From Streptomyces actuosus (GTDB lineage: Bacteria; Actinomycetota; Actinomycetes; Streptomycetales; Streptomycetaceae): a stretch of 64,000 nucleotides of DNA. Of the stretch, positions 1-10,022 are shown in pieces. Position 1 is the first letter of the stretch, and the number at the start of each line of letters is the position of its first letter. Under the pieces are notes generated by a model that saw nothing but the letters and a program-made list of their open reading frames with translations, was not told the DNA's origin and ran no database searches. A program made the position numbers and the translations under genes. Where the stretch lies: positions 1 through 64,000 of the forward strand of contig NZ_JAFFZS010000040.1 of NCBI RefSeq assembly GCF_016921115.1, in the 5' to 3' direction.

Positions 1-31
1 CCGCGGGCAGGCCCTTGGACTGCAGAGACAT
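1..31 (-). CDS. Possible 5' end of a gene leaving the window
   Basis: On the minus strand an ATG at 31-29 opens a frame reading MSLQSKGLPA that runs off the left edge. A G-rich stretch (GGGGGTGG) lies about five bases upstream and could act as a ribosome binding site. Only ten residues are visible, so no family can be named and the start itself is uncertain. Confidence 0.22.
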   Translation of the reverse strand, partial: MSLQSKGLPA

Positions 32-286
32 CGATTCCACCCCCGCGGCCACTCGACGGGCTACCAGCCGCGGAAGCGATCATGCCGCCAACACAGCGTC
101 CCTCGCAGAGAATTGAGCAACGGAGTCGAGCTGCGGGCCCAAAGGGTGCTCGCCGTCGGCCGGCCCGGCGGTCGCGGCCTCGCGGCGGACACGCGTACGC
201 GACCAGCGGCGGGGCCGTCCCGCCGTTCGCCCTCCGCGACGTGGCCGCCGCCCGCCCGGTCCGCAACCGGGCGGGCGGCTGATGGA

Positions 287-1681
287 TCAGCCGGCCGGAA
301 GCACGTCGACGGCGGGCGGGACATAGCTGCCGTCCAGCGCGGCACCCTGCGGGCCGTACGCGCGGAGCATGATGTCGAACGGGCCGTCACCGACGGGCAA
401 CCAGTTCGCCGGGTTCACTCCCTGCGGCCGAGTGCGGGACAGGTAGATCGACAGCGATCCGTCCTTGTTCCACTCCAACCCCGGGGTATAGCTCGCCACG
501 GCGTACGTGTCGGCCTCGTTCGGGATGAGGGTGACTGCCTCAGGGGTGTACGCCGTGAGCGACCAGAACCTGCTGACCTCCGGGAGCGCCTCGGCTGGGA
601 AGGTCAGCACGTAGCCGTGCTCGGCCCCGTCGAGAGCGGCGCCGGAACGGTCCTTGAAGGCGTGCCAGTAGGCGGCGGTGGGATAGCCGTTGCCCCACTG
701 GAGGAACTCGGCGATCGAGGAACGGTCCAGGTAGGCCGAGGGAGCCCAGTTCCCGATGTTGCGGAAGTTGATCCAGTTGGTGTCACCGGTGTGGTCGAGG
801 TAGTTGTCGAGGATCCGGGCGTGGCCGTCCTGGGCCCCGCGGGCGAACTGGTCACGCTGCTCCGGCGACAGGTTCCTGCCGTCACCGAAGAGCCGGTCGA
901 ACCTCGCGGCCACCGCCCTGTCCTCACCGGTCAGCGGAGGCGTGCCCGGGTCGTGCACGGCGGTCTGCAGCTGGCGCAGGAAGGAGATCGGCACGTGGCC
1001 GACCAGACCGTCGGCGATCACCTTGTACCGGATGGCGAACAGCGCCTCGGGCAGGATCTTCGTAGGTCCGGACTCCGAGTCGGTCCGGTAGTCGGACAGG
1101 GTCGCCATGTGCAGGTTGCGCCGGAATTCTTCGGCTTCCGCGGTCATGTCCTGGCCGTCGCCGGCGTACTTGTCGGCCCGGAAGATCCAGTAGGACTGGG
1201 AGTACGGGACGGTGATCCGGGTGGTCCCGCGGGGGAGCTTGCCGTGCCAGTCCGGCGCGGTGATCGCATAGGTGCCCGCCTTGCCCGCAGGGATGCCCGA
1301 GTCGAAGACGTCCCCGAAGGGAGTAGCGGTCAGCAGGGAGTAGGAGACGGAGGTCTCCGGGACGGTCAGGATCACCGGCCGGCGGGTCGGCTCGACGACC
1401 GCGCTGGCGTACAGGGTATCGACGTTGATCGCGACGACCGCGCCGTACAGCGGGGTCACCCGGTCGGGCCCGAAGAGCACGTTGCCCCCGCCGAGCAGAC
1501 GGGTCTGTTCGTAGCTGAACCAGCGCGGATAGAACCGCTCGATGTAGGACCGGGACACGCAGTATGCGTCGGACTGGCGCTGGGTGGTGTCCGCCTGAGC
1601 GGGGGAGGCGCCGAGGAGCATGCCGAGGGTCAGGAGCGCCGTCAGCCATTTCCGTCGGGTGCGCGTCGTGAGGTGCAGCAT
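287..1681 (-). CDS. Secreted DUF1254/DUF1214 domain protein
   Basis: This encodes 464 residues. The ATG at 1681 is chosen because it gives a clean Sec-type signal peptide (basic start, hydrophobic LLTLGMLLG core, cleavage near SPAQA) and has GAAGGGA about 13 bases upstream; the frame stays open further upstream but that part looks non-coding. The N-terminal half resembles DUF1254 (AVVAINVDTLYASAVV, SYSLLTATPFGDVFDSG). The C-terminal half resembles DUF1214 (YVLTFPAEALPEVSRFWSLT, YTPGLEWNKDGSLSIYL). These two domains usually occur together in exported bacterial proteins of unknown biochemical function. It stands alone, followed upstream by transposon debris. Family assignment is fairly secure; function is not known. 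Confidence 0.85.
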   Translation of the reverse strand: MLHLTTRTRRKWLTALLTLGMLLGASPAQADTTQRQSDAYCVSRSYIERFYPRWFSYEQTRLLGGGNVLFGPDRVTPLYGAVVAINVDTLYASAVVEPTRRPVILTVPETSVSYSLLTATPFGDVFDSGIPAGKAGTYAITAPDWHGKLPRGTTRITVPYSQSYWIFRADKYAGDGQDMTAEAEEFRRNLHMATLSDYRTDSESGPTKILPEALFAIRYKVIADGLVGHVPISFLRQLQTAVHDPGTPPLTGEDRAVAARFDRLFGDGRNLSPEQRDQFARGAQDGHARILDNYLDHTGDTNWINFRNIGNWAPSAYLDRSSIAEFLQWGNGYPTAAYWHAFKDRSGAALDGAEHGYVLTFPAEALPEVSRFWSLTAYTPEAVTLIPNEADTYAVASYTPGLEWNKDGSLSIYLSRTRPQGVNPANWLPVGDGPFDIMLRAYGPQGAALDGSYVPPAVDVLPAG

Positions 1682-2031
1682 GGACTGCCAGAGTTCCCTT
1701 CGGGAGTGTCGCCGCTTCGGCCGCCGGACCGGTGGCCCGGGCGAGCCTCTCCCCGGTCCGCGATCGGTACCCGCGTCGGACCGGCGGGTACGGGGACAGT
1801 CTGCCGGTGGCGGCACCGGCGAGGGGTTCATTACTGACGGCATGTCAAGAATTCGTCGGTCGGTCCCCGCGGCGAAACGATCAGCAGAAGCCGCGCCTTC
1901 GCGGTTAGGCTCCGTCAAGTTCCGTGGCTGTGTGGAGGGTCGGCGTTCAGCCGGTAGGGGCGGGTAGCAGAGCAGGCACGGGGGTTCGGGATCATTGTGG
2001 TGTCGAAGCCAGATGATCACGAGGACGTCCC
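1682..2031. other. Intergenic region between the DUF1254 gene and the ISAs1 remnant
   Basis: No convincing gene is seen. The right part, from about 1975, probably holds the left end of the ISAs1 element whose transposase start is at 2032. The left part should carry the promoter of the DUF1254 gene, but I see no clear hexamers. Confidence 0.4.
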
Positions 2032-2795
2032 GTGCCTGCTGTTGCACCTTCCCCCAGCCCTGCCGTGCTGGAGAAGCTGGGCCGCTGGATGCGGACCGGA
2101 TCGCTGACCTGCGTCCTACCTTGAATCGGTTCCGGATCCGCGCTCACGCCGGTGCCGGTGGTACTCGCCGACGGCGATCTTGCTGGTGTGTGCCTGCGCG
2201 GCCGTCTGCGGCGCGAAGAGCATCGACGAGCTCGCCGAGTTCGGCGAGCGGGCCGCGAACTCGCTGCCGGCATCCCCCAGGGCACACCGTCACCTACTCG
2301 GCCGGCGGTGCAGCCCCAAGCCGGTCACTCTCGGACGCGTCCTTCAGGCACTTGACGGCGACGCCCTGGACCAGGCCGTTGGCGCCCACCTGGCCGACCG
2401 GCACCGCATCACCGCGTCCGCGGACATGTCCGAGGCCCGATCGCGGCAGGTCATCGCCGTGGACGGCAAGGCCCACAAGGGCTCGGCCCGCCAGGCCGCG
2501 CCGCGCCGTCGCCTTCGATGCCCTCCACTCGGTGAAGGCCAACATCACCTGGCTGGTCGAGACGAAGAAGGCCCCCTACATCGCCGTCATCAAGACCAAC
2601 CAGCCCACGGCCTACGCCCAGCTCGCCGTCCTGCCCTGGGCCTCGATCAAGGTCCAGCGCACCGCCTCCGCCACCGCCCACGGCCGCCGAGAGTCCCGCT
2701 CGATCAAGACCTGCGCCATCGCCGACAACCTCGGCGGCATCGCTTTCCCCCACGCCCACCTCGCCATCCGGGTCCACCACCGCCGCAAGCCCGGC
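2032..2795 (+). pseudogene. ISAs1-family transposase, frameshifted, internally deleted and truncated
   Basis: Three frames carry pieces of one ISAs1 (H-repeat type) transposase. A start at GTG 2032 (MPAVAPSPSPAVLEKLGRW) soon reaches a stop. A second frame then gives LLVCACAAVCGAKSIDELAE, TLGRVLQALDGDALD and IAVDGKAHKGSAR. A third frame from about 2510 gives VAFDALHSVKANITWL, YIAVIKTNQPTAYAQL and ESRSIKTCAIADNLGGIAF, which is the DDE catalytic region. The segment between KGSAR and VAFDALHSVK, where further family residues are expected, is missing, and the protein ends near HHRRKPG, well before the family C-terminus. The copy cannot be functional. Confidence 0.85.
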
Positions 2796-3000
2796 GACCA
2801 CGTGGGGTACGGAGAACTGCCGTTTGACGAGCAGGCTGACGACGGGCTGTCTGCGTCGTCTCCGGTGGTGGCGACGACGAGGTCGCAGGTGAGGGCGTCG
2901 GCGGCTTCCAGCGGCGCTGCTTCGCAGGCGTCCCCGGCGACCGGGCTGACGTCCGCCAGGTGGCCCATGAGTTGTGCCACTCGGGCGTCGACGTACCCGC
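2796..3000 (-). pseudogene. TrkA-type potassium transport regulator fragment, frameshifted
   Basis: Read on the minus strand, the segment 2860-2985 gives SPVAGDACEAAPLEAADAL followed by TCDLVVATTGDDAD. This matches the end of a TrkA/KTN Rossmann domain, where a D-A-C motif and an A-T-G-D-D motif are typical. After TGDDAD the reading shifts frame and continues as VVSLLVKRQFSVPHVVAG, which matches the next TrkA helix and strand. Only about 65 residues remain, without the N-terminal GxGxxG and without the TrkA_C domain. It abuts the broken ISAs1 transposase, so the IS insertion or a later deletion probably removed the rest. Known TrkA proteins bind NAD(H) and gate K+ channels; this remnant cannot. 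Confidence 0.6.
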
Positions 3001-3081
3001 GTCACCTCAACGAGCCGCAGCCAGTAGATTTGAAGGATGCATTGAAACTGTATACGAAGCTCATCGGCCGCAGGAGTCGCA

Positions 3082-4311
3082 GTGATCTTGCCATACGTTG
3101 ACGCGATCCAGCAGCTGGTCGACTCGCTCGCCACGCGGATCCATCAGTCGGTCGCCCTGGACGACGAGCGCGGCAGCCTCGTCGCGTGCAGCCGTCACTT
3201 CGGCGACGAGGACAAGCTCCGTATCGAGGTGGTGCTCTCCCGGCGGTTGCCGGCCCCCGTCGCCGAGTACCTCAACAGCTTCGGCATCGCCACCTCTGAC
3301 AAGCCCCTGTCGATTCCTGCCAGCCCCTCTCTCGGGCTCAAGGCCCGACGGTGTTATCCCATCCGCGATCATGGGCGGCTGCTCGGCTACGTGTGGCTGA
3401 TCGGTGATCACGCGGAGCGCTTCGACGAGGTGGTCAGGGAGTGCGTGGTCCAGTTGTCGGGCCGGCTGCGGGAACGGTCGCTGCAGGTGGCCGGGGAGGA
3501 GAGGCAGCGCCGGGCGTTGGCGGCCGAGCTCCTGCGTGGTGCCGAGGGCTCCGCTCGTGCCGCAGGGGACATGGTCAGCCAGGGGCTCGTCGGCGCCGAA
3601 GACGAGATCGTGGTCATCGTGGCTGACGCGACCACGGACCCCGAGGTGGTTGCGGAGTCGATCGCCGAGGCGACCGGTCGGGGCGGCCGCCAGGAGCCGG
3701 CCGTCCGAGCACTTGCCAGTGTGGTGGAGGATCACGGTGTCGTCCTCGTCGCCGGCCGAAACAAGCTGGAACGCGAAGCGGCGCGGTTGGCCGAGGCGGT
3801 CCGGAGGAGAGCGCAGGAGAGAGGCACGGGGAGTGGTGTCTTCGTCGGGTTGAGCAACGTCGGCCGACTTGATCGAGCTCCCGACCTGTTGCGTCAGGCT
3901 GTGCTGGCCGTGTTCGCCGCTGCCGAGTTGCCGGAGTTCGCCCCGGTGTTGTCCTGGCGGGATACCGGCGTCTACGGCCCGCTCATGCTTGCTGCGGTGG
4001 ATTCTCCCGAAATCGTCGTACCGCCGGAGATCGCTGACCTCAGCGCCCATGGACGTACGGATTCCCTGGCCCGCACCGCAGAGGTGTTCCTGGACGCCGC
4101 TGGCGACACCTCGACCGCGTCCGAGCGGCTGATGATCCACCGCACGACGCTCTACTACCGGCTGGCCCAGGTGGAGAACAGGACCGGGTGGGACCTGAAG
4201 AACGGCCGTGACCGGTTGACCTTGCACCTGGGGCTGAAACTGCAGCGCCTCCTCGACAGCGGCATCCCGGCTTTCCTACGAGGAGAGGAAGAGCGCCGGG
4301 GGAGTTCCTAA
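3082..4311 (+). CDS. PucR-family transcriptional regulator
   Basis: This encodes 409 residues, starting at GTG 3082 with CAGGAG six bases upstream. The N-terminal 120 residues form a sensor-like region. The middle (about 160-290) has the character of the GGDEF-like CdaR domain (VGLSNVGRLDRAPDLLRQAV). The C-terminus carries the PucR helix-turn-helix (TSTASERLMIHRTTLYYRL, then VENRTGWDL), where the HRTTLYYRL helix is diagnostic. PucR proteins usually activate genes for use of purines, amino acids or other nitrogen compounds. The gene lies 97 bases upstream of, and points toward, the cyclodeaminase-like gene, so it is the probable local regulator of that gene and perhaps of the transporter beyond it. 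The effector is unknown. Confidence 0.88.
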   Translation: MILPYVDAIQQLVDSLATRIHQSVALDDERGSLVACSRHFGDEDKLRIEVVLSRRLPAPVAEYLNSFGIATSDKPLSIPASPSLGLKARRCYPIRDHGRLLGYVWLIGDHAERFDEVVRECVVQLSGRLRERSLQVAGEERQRRALAAELLRGAEGSARAAGDMVSQGLVGAEDEIVVIVADATTDPEVVAESIAEATGRGGRQEPAVRALASVVEDHGVVLVAGRNKLEREAARLAEAVRRRAQERGTGSGVFVGLSNVGRLDRAPDLLRQAVLAVFAAAELPEFAPVLSWRDTGVYGPLMLAAVDSPEIVVPPEIADLSAHGRTDSLARTAEVFLDAAGDTSTASERLMIHRTTLYYRLAQVENRTGWDLKNGRDRLTLHLGLKLQRLLDSGIPAFLRGEEERRGSS

Positions 4312-4408
4312 CACGTGGCGAAGCCGGCAGGGGCCGGTCCGTCGGAGACTTCCCAGCACCCCGGACGGCGCTCGCCGCCGGGGTGAGGACGAGAGTCGAA
4401 GGAGCCTC

Positions 4409-5431
4409 ATGACCGTCCCCACTGACCGACAGTGTGTCGCAGACCAGCTGAAGATCGGCTCGGAGCTGCTCTATCTGACCCGACAGGATGTCGAACGCCT
4501 GGCACTGACGCGGGAGGACATCCTGGAGCTGACCCGCCAGGCCCTGGTCGAGCACGGGCATCGCCGTTACGAGATGCCGGCCAAGATCGGTGTCCACCCG
4601 TACGACAACGTCTTCTACCACGCCATGCCGGCCTACCTGCCAGGGCCGGGCATCGTGGGCATGAAGTGGATCGAGTGCTACCCGGACAACCCGCAGAGGT
4701 TCGATCTTCCGCAGACCACGGGGCTGCTCGTGCTCAACGACGTGGACACCGGTGTGCCGGTGGCTGTGATGGACTCGGCCTGGCTGACCGCGATGCGTAC
4801 CCCCGCGGTGACGGTTCTGGCCGCCGCGGCGCTGCACCCCGACGCCACCACCTTCGGGATGTTCGGTTGCGGCGTGCAGGGAATAGAGCATGTCCGCTAC
4901 GCGGCCGTGGCGCTGCCCAGGCTGAAGAACGTCTACGTCTACGACACCAACAAGGCCGCCGCGGATGCCTTGATCGCCATGCTTCAGCCGGAACTGGATC
5001 TGCGTATCATTTTGGGCGAGTCGCCCGAGGCGGTCACCAAGAGCGCAGAGGTGCTCAGCTCCGCGACGGTCATCCTGCGGGACCCGCTCGCGGTGGTGAA
5101 GGACGAGTGGGTCACCGCCGGCCAGACCATCCTGCCGTGCGACCTGAACACCTTCTGGGATCCCCGCACCGCCCGGCGCGCTGACAAGTACATCGTCGAC
5201 AGCATCGAGGAACACCAACTGTTCGCGTCGATGGGGTACTTCCCTGATGGCTTGCCGGAGGTTGCGGCCGAGACCGGTGAGGTGCTGGCCGGGGTGAAGC
5301 CCGGCCGTGAGAGGGCCGAAGAGATCATCGTCAACAGCAACATCGGCATGGCCGTCTGCGACATCGCGGTGGGCCACGCGATCATGCACCGTGCGCTCGG
5401 GCGCGGCGTCGGGGTGCGGCTGCCCCTGTGA
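4409..5431 (+). CDS. Ornithine cyclodeaminase / mu-crystallin family enzyme
   Basis: This encodes 340 residues, with ATG at 4409 and AAGGAG about five bases upstream. The fold is that of the OCD/mu-crystallin family. A substrate-side lysine lies in VGMKWIECYP (K86), an arginine in LTAMRTPAVT (R130), the NAD-binding loop is GMFGCGVQG (150-158), and an aspartate follows in ILPCDLNTFWD. Members convert ornithine to proline, cyclise lysine to L-pipecolate (about 343 residues in rapamycin-type producers), or reduce cyclic imines such as piperideine-2-carboxylate. The neighbours (amino-acid-type transporter, FAD oxidoreductases, aminoadipate-semialdehyde-type dehydrogenases, HglS) make lysine or pipecolate chemistry more likely than ornithine. 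Exact substrate cannot be read from sequence. Confidence 0.85.
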   Translation: MTVPTDRQCVADQLKIGSELLYLTRQDVERLALTREDILELTRQALVEHGHRRYEMPAKIGVHPYDNVFYHAMPAYLPGPGIVGMKWIECYPDNPQRFDLPQTTGLLVLNDVDTGVPVAVMDSAWLTAMRTPAVTVLAAAALHPDATTFGMFGCGVQGIEHVRYAAVALPRLKNVYVYDTNKAAADALIAMLQPELDLRIILGESPEAVTKSAEVLSSATVILRDPLAVVKDEWVTAGQTILPCDLNTFWDPRTARRADKYIVDSIEEHQLFASMGYFPDGLPEVAAETGEVLAGVKPGRERAEEIIVNSNIGMAVCDIAVGHAIMHRALGRGVGVRLPL

Positions 5432-6050
5432 TCTCCATTCGCAGCGGATCCGGGTGATCGACGGTGGTGGAGAGGCGTAGAGCGCCAACGCGATCCGAAC
5501 CACCAAACCACCAGAACCCGCGCGAGACACCACCGAAGGAACTATCACCCACTCCCCGCCCACGCCGTCCTCGCCGGAAGCGCCCAAGACCTCCAGTGGA
5601 TCTACTTGGGCGAGCTGGCGACCCCAACATCGGATTGCGCTCATCACCGCCGCTGCCCTGGCAGCGTCCATGGATACCACCCGGCTCGGTGCCCTTCCCA
5701 GTGCCGGGAACGGATTGAGGCGGACTCTGCGATGTGAAGACTCTGATGACGGAGAATTCCTTTTCCTCTGCAGTCAAAACTGCCGTACTACTGCGCTTTG
5801 TGAGGGCGACCCTGGTCGGATGGCGTTGCTGCCGCTCCCGGAGATTGACACGCAGCAGGCGCAGATCTGTTGAACGATATGTGCAATGGGAATTCCGGGG
5901 GGTTCGCCCTGCAGGCGCACATGGCAATTTAGCCAGGATAGTTCTGAATTAAACGCAGTCGTCATACTCCAACACATTCATTTTCCGGGTTGGCGAGTAT
6001 CAGCTCCGTGGAGCCGTGCTCGCGGTCGGGACATTCAACAGGAGTGAAAA
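5432..6050. other. Long intergenic region upstream of the transporter operon
   Basis: No gene is supported; short frames here lack family features and ribosome binding sites. A TTGACA lies at 5845-5850 but has no good partner at 16-18 bases. AT content rises near 5925-5990, directly before the binding-protein gene, so the promoter of that operon is probably there. Confidence 0.4.
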
Positions 6051-7235
6051 ATGGAAAATCTGACCAGACGCCTTGGAACGGGCATCGCGCTGACCAGTGT
6101 CGCGCTGCTTTCCGCCTGCGGCGGCAACGGCTCGTCGGGGGGTGACGACGGCAGCGGACCGATCAGGATCGGAGTGAGCGCCCCGCTGTCGGGTGACTCC
6201 GCGGCAGCCGGCACGGACATCGTCAACGCCGCCAAGCTTGCGGTGAAGAAGATCAACAAGGAAGGTCTCCTCGACGGCCGGAAGGTCGAGATCGTCCAGG
6301 TCGACGACGCCTGCGACGCGCAGACCGGCACCGCCGCGATGCGGAAGCTGCTGACGCAGAAGGTCGTGGCCGTCGCGGGCGGCTACTGCTCGGGCGCCGT
6401 CATCCCCGAGACGATGATCACCGACAGGGCCGGCGTTCCCTTCATCGCCGACGCCTCGACCAATGTGGAGATCACCGAACGGGGTCTGAAGCATGTCTTC
6501 CGCACCATCGGCCGCGACGACAAGCAGTCGGAGTTCGCCGCCAGATACATGGTGGAGTACCTGAAGGCGGACAGCGTCGCCGTCATCCACGACAACACGG
6601 CCTACTCGAAGGGCCTCGCCGAGGCCACCAAGGACACCGTCAAGAAGCTCGGCGCGAAGACCGTGTTCTACGACGCCATCACCCCCGGCGCCAAGGACTT
6701 CACCTCCTTCCTGACCAAGGCCAAGAGCACCAAGCCCCAGGCGATCTACTTCACCGGCTACTACGCCGACGCAGGGCTGCTGCTCAAGCAGGCCCACGAA
6801 CTGGGCATCGACGTCCCGATCATCGGCGGTGACGCCAACCAGGACCCGACCGTCATCAAGACCGCCGGCAGGGCCGCCGAGGGATTCACGACCACGACCG
6901 CGCCGCTGCCGGACTTCATCAAGTCGACCGCCGACTTCGTGTCCGCCTACGAGAGGGAGTACGGCACCGAACCCGGACCGTACGCGCCGTACGAGTACGA
7001 CGCGGTCAACGTGCTGGCGGACGCCATCGCGCGGGCCGCATCAGCGGATTCGGAGAAGATCACCGAAGCACTGCACGCCACGAAGGACTACGCCGGCGTC
7101 ACCGGCCCGATCAACTTCGACGAGAAGGGCGACCGTGTGCATCCGATCTATGTGACCGCGGTCGTCGAGGGCGGCGCCTTCGTTCCCGGCAAGAAGCTCG
7201 ACGAGTCGGGCAACTGGGTCGACGCGAAGGGCTGA
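6051..7235 (+). CDS. Branched-chain amino-acid-type ABC transporter, substrate-binding lipoprotein
   Basis: This encodes 394 residues. The N-terminus has a lipoprotein signal with lipobox LLSAC, so Cys23 should be lipidated and the protein anchored outside the membrane. The mature part follows the LivJ/Peripla_BP_6 pattern: IRIGVSAPLSGDSAAAGTDI at the start, QVDDACDAQTGTAAMRKLL, IGGDANQDPTVI, and a C-terminal GPINFDEKGDRVHPIYV. It heads a tight operon with two permease domains and two ATPases. Family members bind leucine-type amino acids, but related proteins bind amides, urea and aromatic acids. In this catabolic setting import of lysine, pipecolate or a related compound is a reasonable guess. 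Confidence 0.93.
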   Translation: MENLTRRLGTGIALTSVALLSACGGNGSSGGDDGSGPIRIGVSAPLSGDSAAAGTDIVNAAKLAVKKINKEGLLDGRKVEIVQVDDACDAQTGTAAMRKLLTQKVVAVAGGYCSGAVIPETMITDRAGVPFIADASTNVEITERGLKHVFRTIGRDDKQSEFAARYMVEYLKADSVAVIHDNTAYSKGLAEATKDTVKKLGAKTVFYDAITPGAKDFTSFLTKAKSTKPQAIYFTGYYADAGLLLKQAHELGIDVPIIGGDANQDPTVIKTAGRAAEGFTTTTAPLPDFIKSTADFVSAYEREYGTEPGPYAPYEYDAVNVLADAIARAASADSEKITEALHATKDYAGVTGPINFDEKGDRVHPIYVTAVVEGGAFVPGKKLDESGNWVDAKG

Positions 7236-7244
7236 ACCGACACC

Positions 7245-8156
<912 letters not shown>

Positions 8157-8161
8157 CAGAC

Positions 8162-10021
8162 ATGCGCGGAATCAGCGGACTCACCGGGCTGCTCGACTCG
8201 GCACGGGTGAAGATCCCCTCTCTTGCCGTGTTCGCCGTCGTTCTGCTCGCCTTTCCCAGCATCGCGGACGAGTACTGGACGGACGTCGGCGTCAAGGTGC
8301 TGCTGTACGTCGTTCTCGGCCTCGGCATCAATGTCGTGGTCGGCTACGCGGGCCTGCTGGACCTCGGCTACTCGGCGTTCTTCGCCGTGGGCGGCTACAC
8401 CACCGCGATCCTCGTCGGCAACTACGGCGTCAACTGGTGGCTCACACTGCCGATCGCGATGCTCGTCGCCGCCATCGGCGGCTACCTCATCGGCTACCCG
8501 ACACTCCGACTGCGCAGCGACTACCTGGCGATCGTCACCCTGGGCTTCGGCGAGATCGTGCGGGTGACCGCCAACAACCTTGAGTTCACCGGTGGGCCGG
8601 ACGGCGTCATCCTCCCCTTCCGCCCCGTGCTCTTCGGCTACGAGTTGGCCGGCACACAGAGCATGTACTACCTCGTGCTCGTGATCGCCCTCGTCGTGGG
8701 GCTGGGCGCCACCAGCCTCACCCGCTCGAAGATCGGCCGCTCGTGGGAGAGCGTCCGCGAGGACGAGCGGGTCGCCGAGGCGGTGGGTGTGCCGTCCATC
8801 CGGGTCAAGGCGCTCGCCTATGTCGTCGGCGGCGTGATCGCGGGCGTGGCCGGGGCCTTCTTCGCCACCTACATCGGCATCGTCAGCCCCACCAGCTTCA
8901 CTTTCCTCACCTCGGTGCTCATCCTGCTGGTGGTCCTGATCGGCGGACGCGGCAGCCTCGTCGGGGTGTTCCTCGGCGCGCTCGTCGTCCAGGGCACGCC
9001 CGAAGTACTGCGGAGCATCGGTGACGAGTGGCGGATCTTCCTGTTCGCAGTGGTCCTCATCGTGCTGATGTTCGTCCGGCCGCTGGGCCTGTGGCCGGCG
9101 CGCACCAGACGTGGGGCACGGCTCGCACAGTCCGCGGAGGAACCGCCGCTGCCCGAAGTCGGGGTGGCGCCCGGGGAACCGCTGCTCGAGGTACGCGGTC
9201 TGACGATGCGGTTCGGTGGCCTGCTGGCGCTGAACGATGTGGACATCACCGTCGGGCGCGGCGAGGTCCTCGGCGTCATCGGGCCCAACGGCGCCGGCAA
9301 GACCACCGTGTTCAACTGCGTGACCGGTGTGGTGCGGCCCACGGCCGGGAAGGTCGTCCTCGGCGGTGAGTCGCTGATCGGCCGACACCCTCACCAGGTC
9401 GTACAGCGCGGCATGGCCCGCACCTTCCAGGGCGCGCGCCTGTTCTCGGACATGAGCGTCGTCGAGAACGTGCTCGTCGGCATGACAGCCAGGATGAACA
9501 GCGGCGTGCTGACCTCGCTGCTGCGCCTGCCGGCCCAGCGCAGGGAGGAACAGCGCGCCGGACGGCAGGCCCGCTACTGGCTGGACTTCGTGGGTCTGTC
9601 CGACAAGGCCACCCGGTTCGCCCGCGAACTGTCCTACGGTGACCAGCGCCGTCTGGACATCGCACGCGCGCTGGCGAGCAACCCGCTGGTGCTGCTGCTG
9701 GACGAGCCCGCAGCCGGTATGAACCCCAGTGAGAAGGCCGACCTCATGGAGCTCATCGGCCGTATCCGGGACCGGGGTGTCACCGTCGTCCTCATCGAGC
9801 ACGACATGGCCTTCGTCATGGGCCTGTGCGAGCGGGTGCTCGTCATCGAGACCGGCGCCAAGCTCACCGAGGGTTCGCCGTACGAAGTCCAGCAGGACCC
9901 CAGGGTGATCGAGGCATACCTCGGCGTGGACGAAGACGATGAGGGCGACGAGGATGCCGACGGCGACCTCGGCGCTGGCCCGGACGACACCACCGCCCCG
10001 ACTCTCACGAAGGGCCAGTGA
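8162..10021 (+). CDS. Fused LivM permease - LivG ATPase of the ABC transporter
   Basis: This encodes 619 residues, ATG at 8162, five bases after the LivH stop. Residues 1-310 are a LivM permease (INVVVGYAGLLDLGYSAFFA, LRSDYLAIVTLGFGEIVR, RSWESVREDERVAEAVGV). A linker of about 30 residues (311-340) leads to a complete LivG ATPase: Walker A GPNGAGKTT at 374-382, signature LSYGDQRRLD, Walker B VLLLLDEPAAGM and H-loop LIEHDM. The C-terminus is a very acidic tail (DEDDEGDEDADGD) not normal for LivG. In most bacteria LivM and LivG are separate; fused forms occur in actinomycetes. The frame is continuous with no stop at the domain boundary. Confidence 0.92.
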   Translation: MRGISGLTGLLDSARVKIPSLAVFAVVLLAFPSIADEYWTDVGVKVLLYVVLGLGINVVVGYAGLLDLGYSAFFAVGGYTTAILVGNYGVNWWLTLPIAMLVAAIGGYLIGYPTLRLRSDYLAIVTLGFGEIVRVTANNLEFTGGPDGVILPFRPVLFGYELAGTQSMYYLVLVIALVVGLGATSLTRSKIGRSWESVREDERVAEAVGVPSIRVKALAYVVGGVIAGVAGAFFATYIGIVSPTSFTFLTSVLILLVVLIGGRGSLVGVFLGALVVQGTPEVLRSIGDEWRIFLFAVVLIVLMFVRPLGLWPARTRRGARLAQSAEEPPLPEVGVAPGEPLLEVRGLTMRFGGLLALNDVDITVGRGEVLGVIGPNGAGKTTVFNCVTGVVRPTAGKVVLGGESLIGRHPHQVVQRGMARTFQGARLFSDMSVVENVLVGMTARMNSGVLTSLLRLPAQRREEQRAGRQARYWLDFVGLSDKATRFARELSYGDQRRLDIARALASNPLVLLLDEPAAGMNPSEKADLMELIGRIRDRGVTVVLIEHDMAFVMGLCERVLVIETGAKLTEGSPYEVQQDPRVIEAYLGVDEDDEGDEDADGDLGAGPDDTTAPTLTKGQ

Positions 10022-10022
10022 G

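Noticed and set aside
113..1837. A 574-residue plus-strand open frame
   Set aside because: It is antisense to the DUF1254 gene, which has a signal peptide and recognisable domains.
5845..5880. TTGACA with CGATAT as a promoter
   Set aside because: The hexamers are 24 bases apart, too far for a sigma-70-type promoter.
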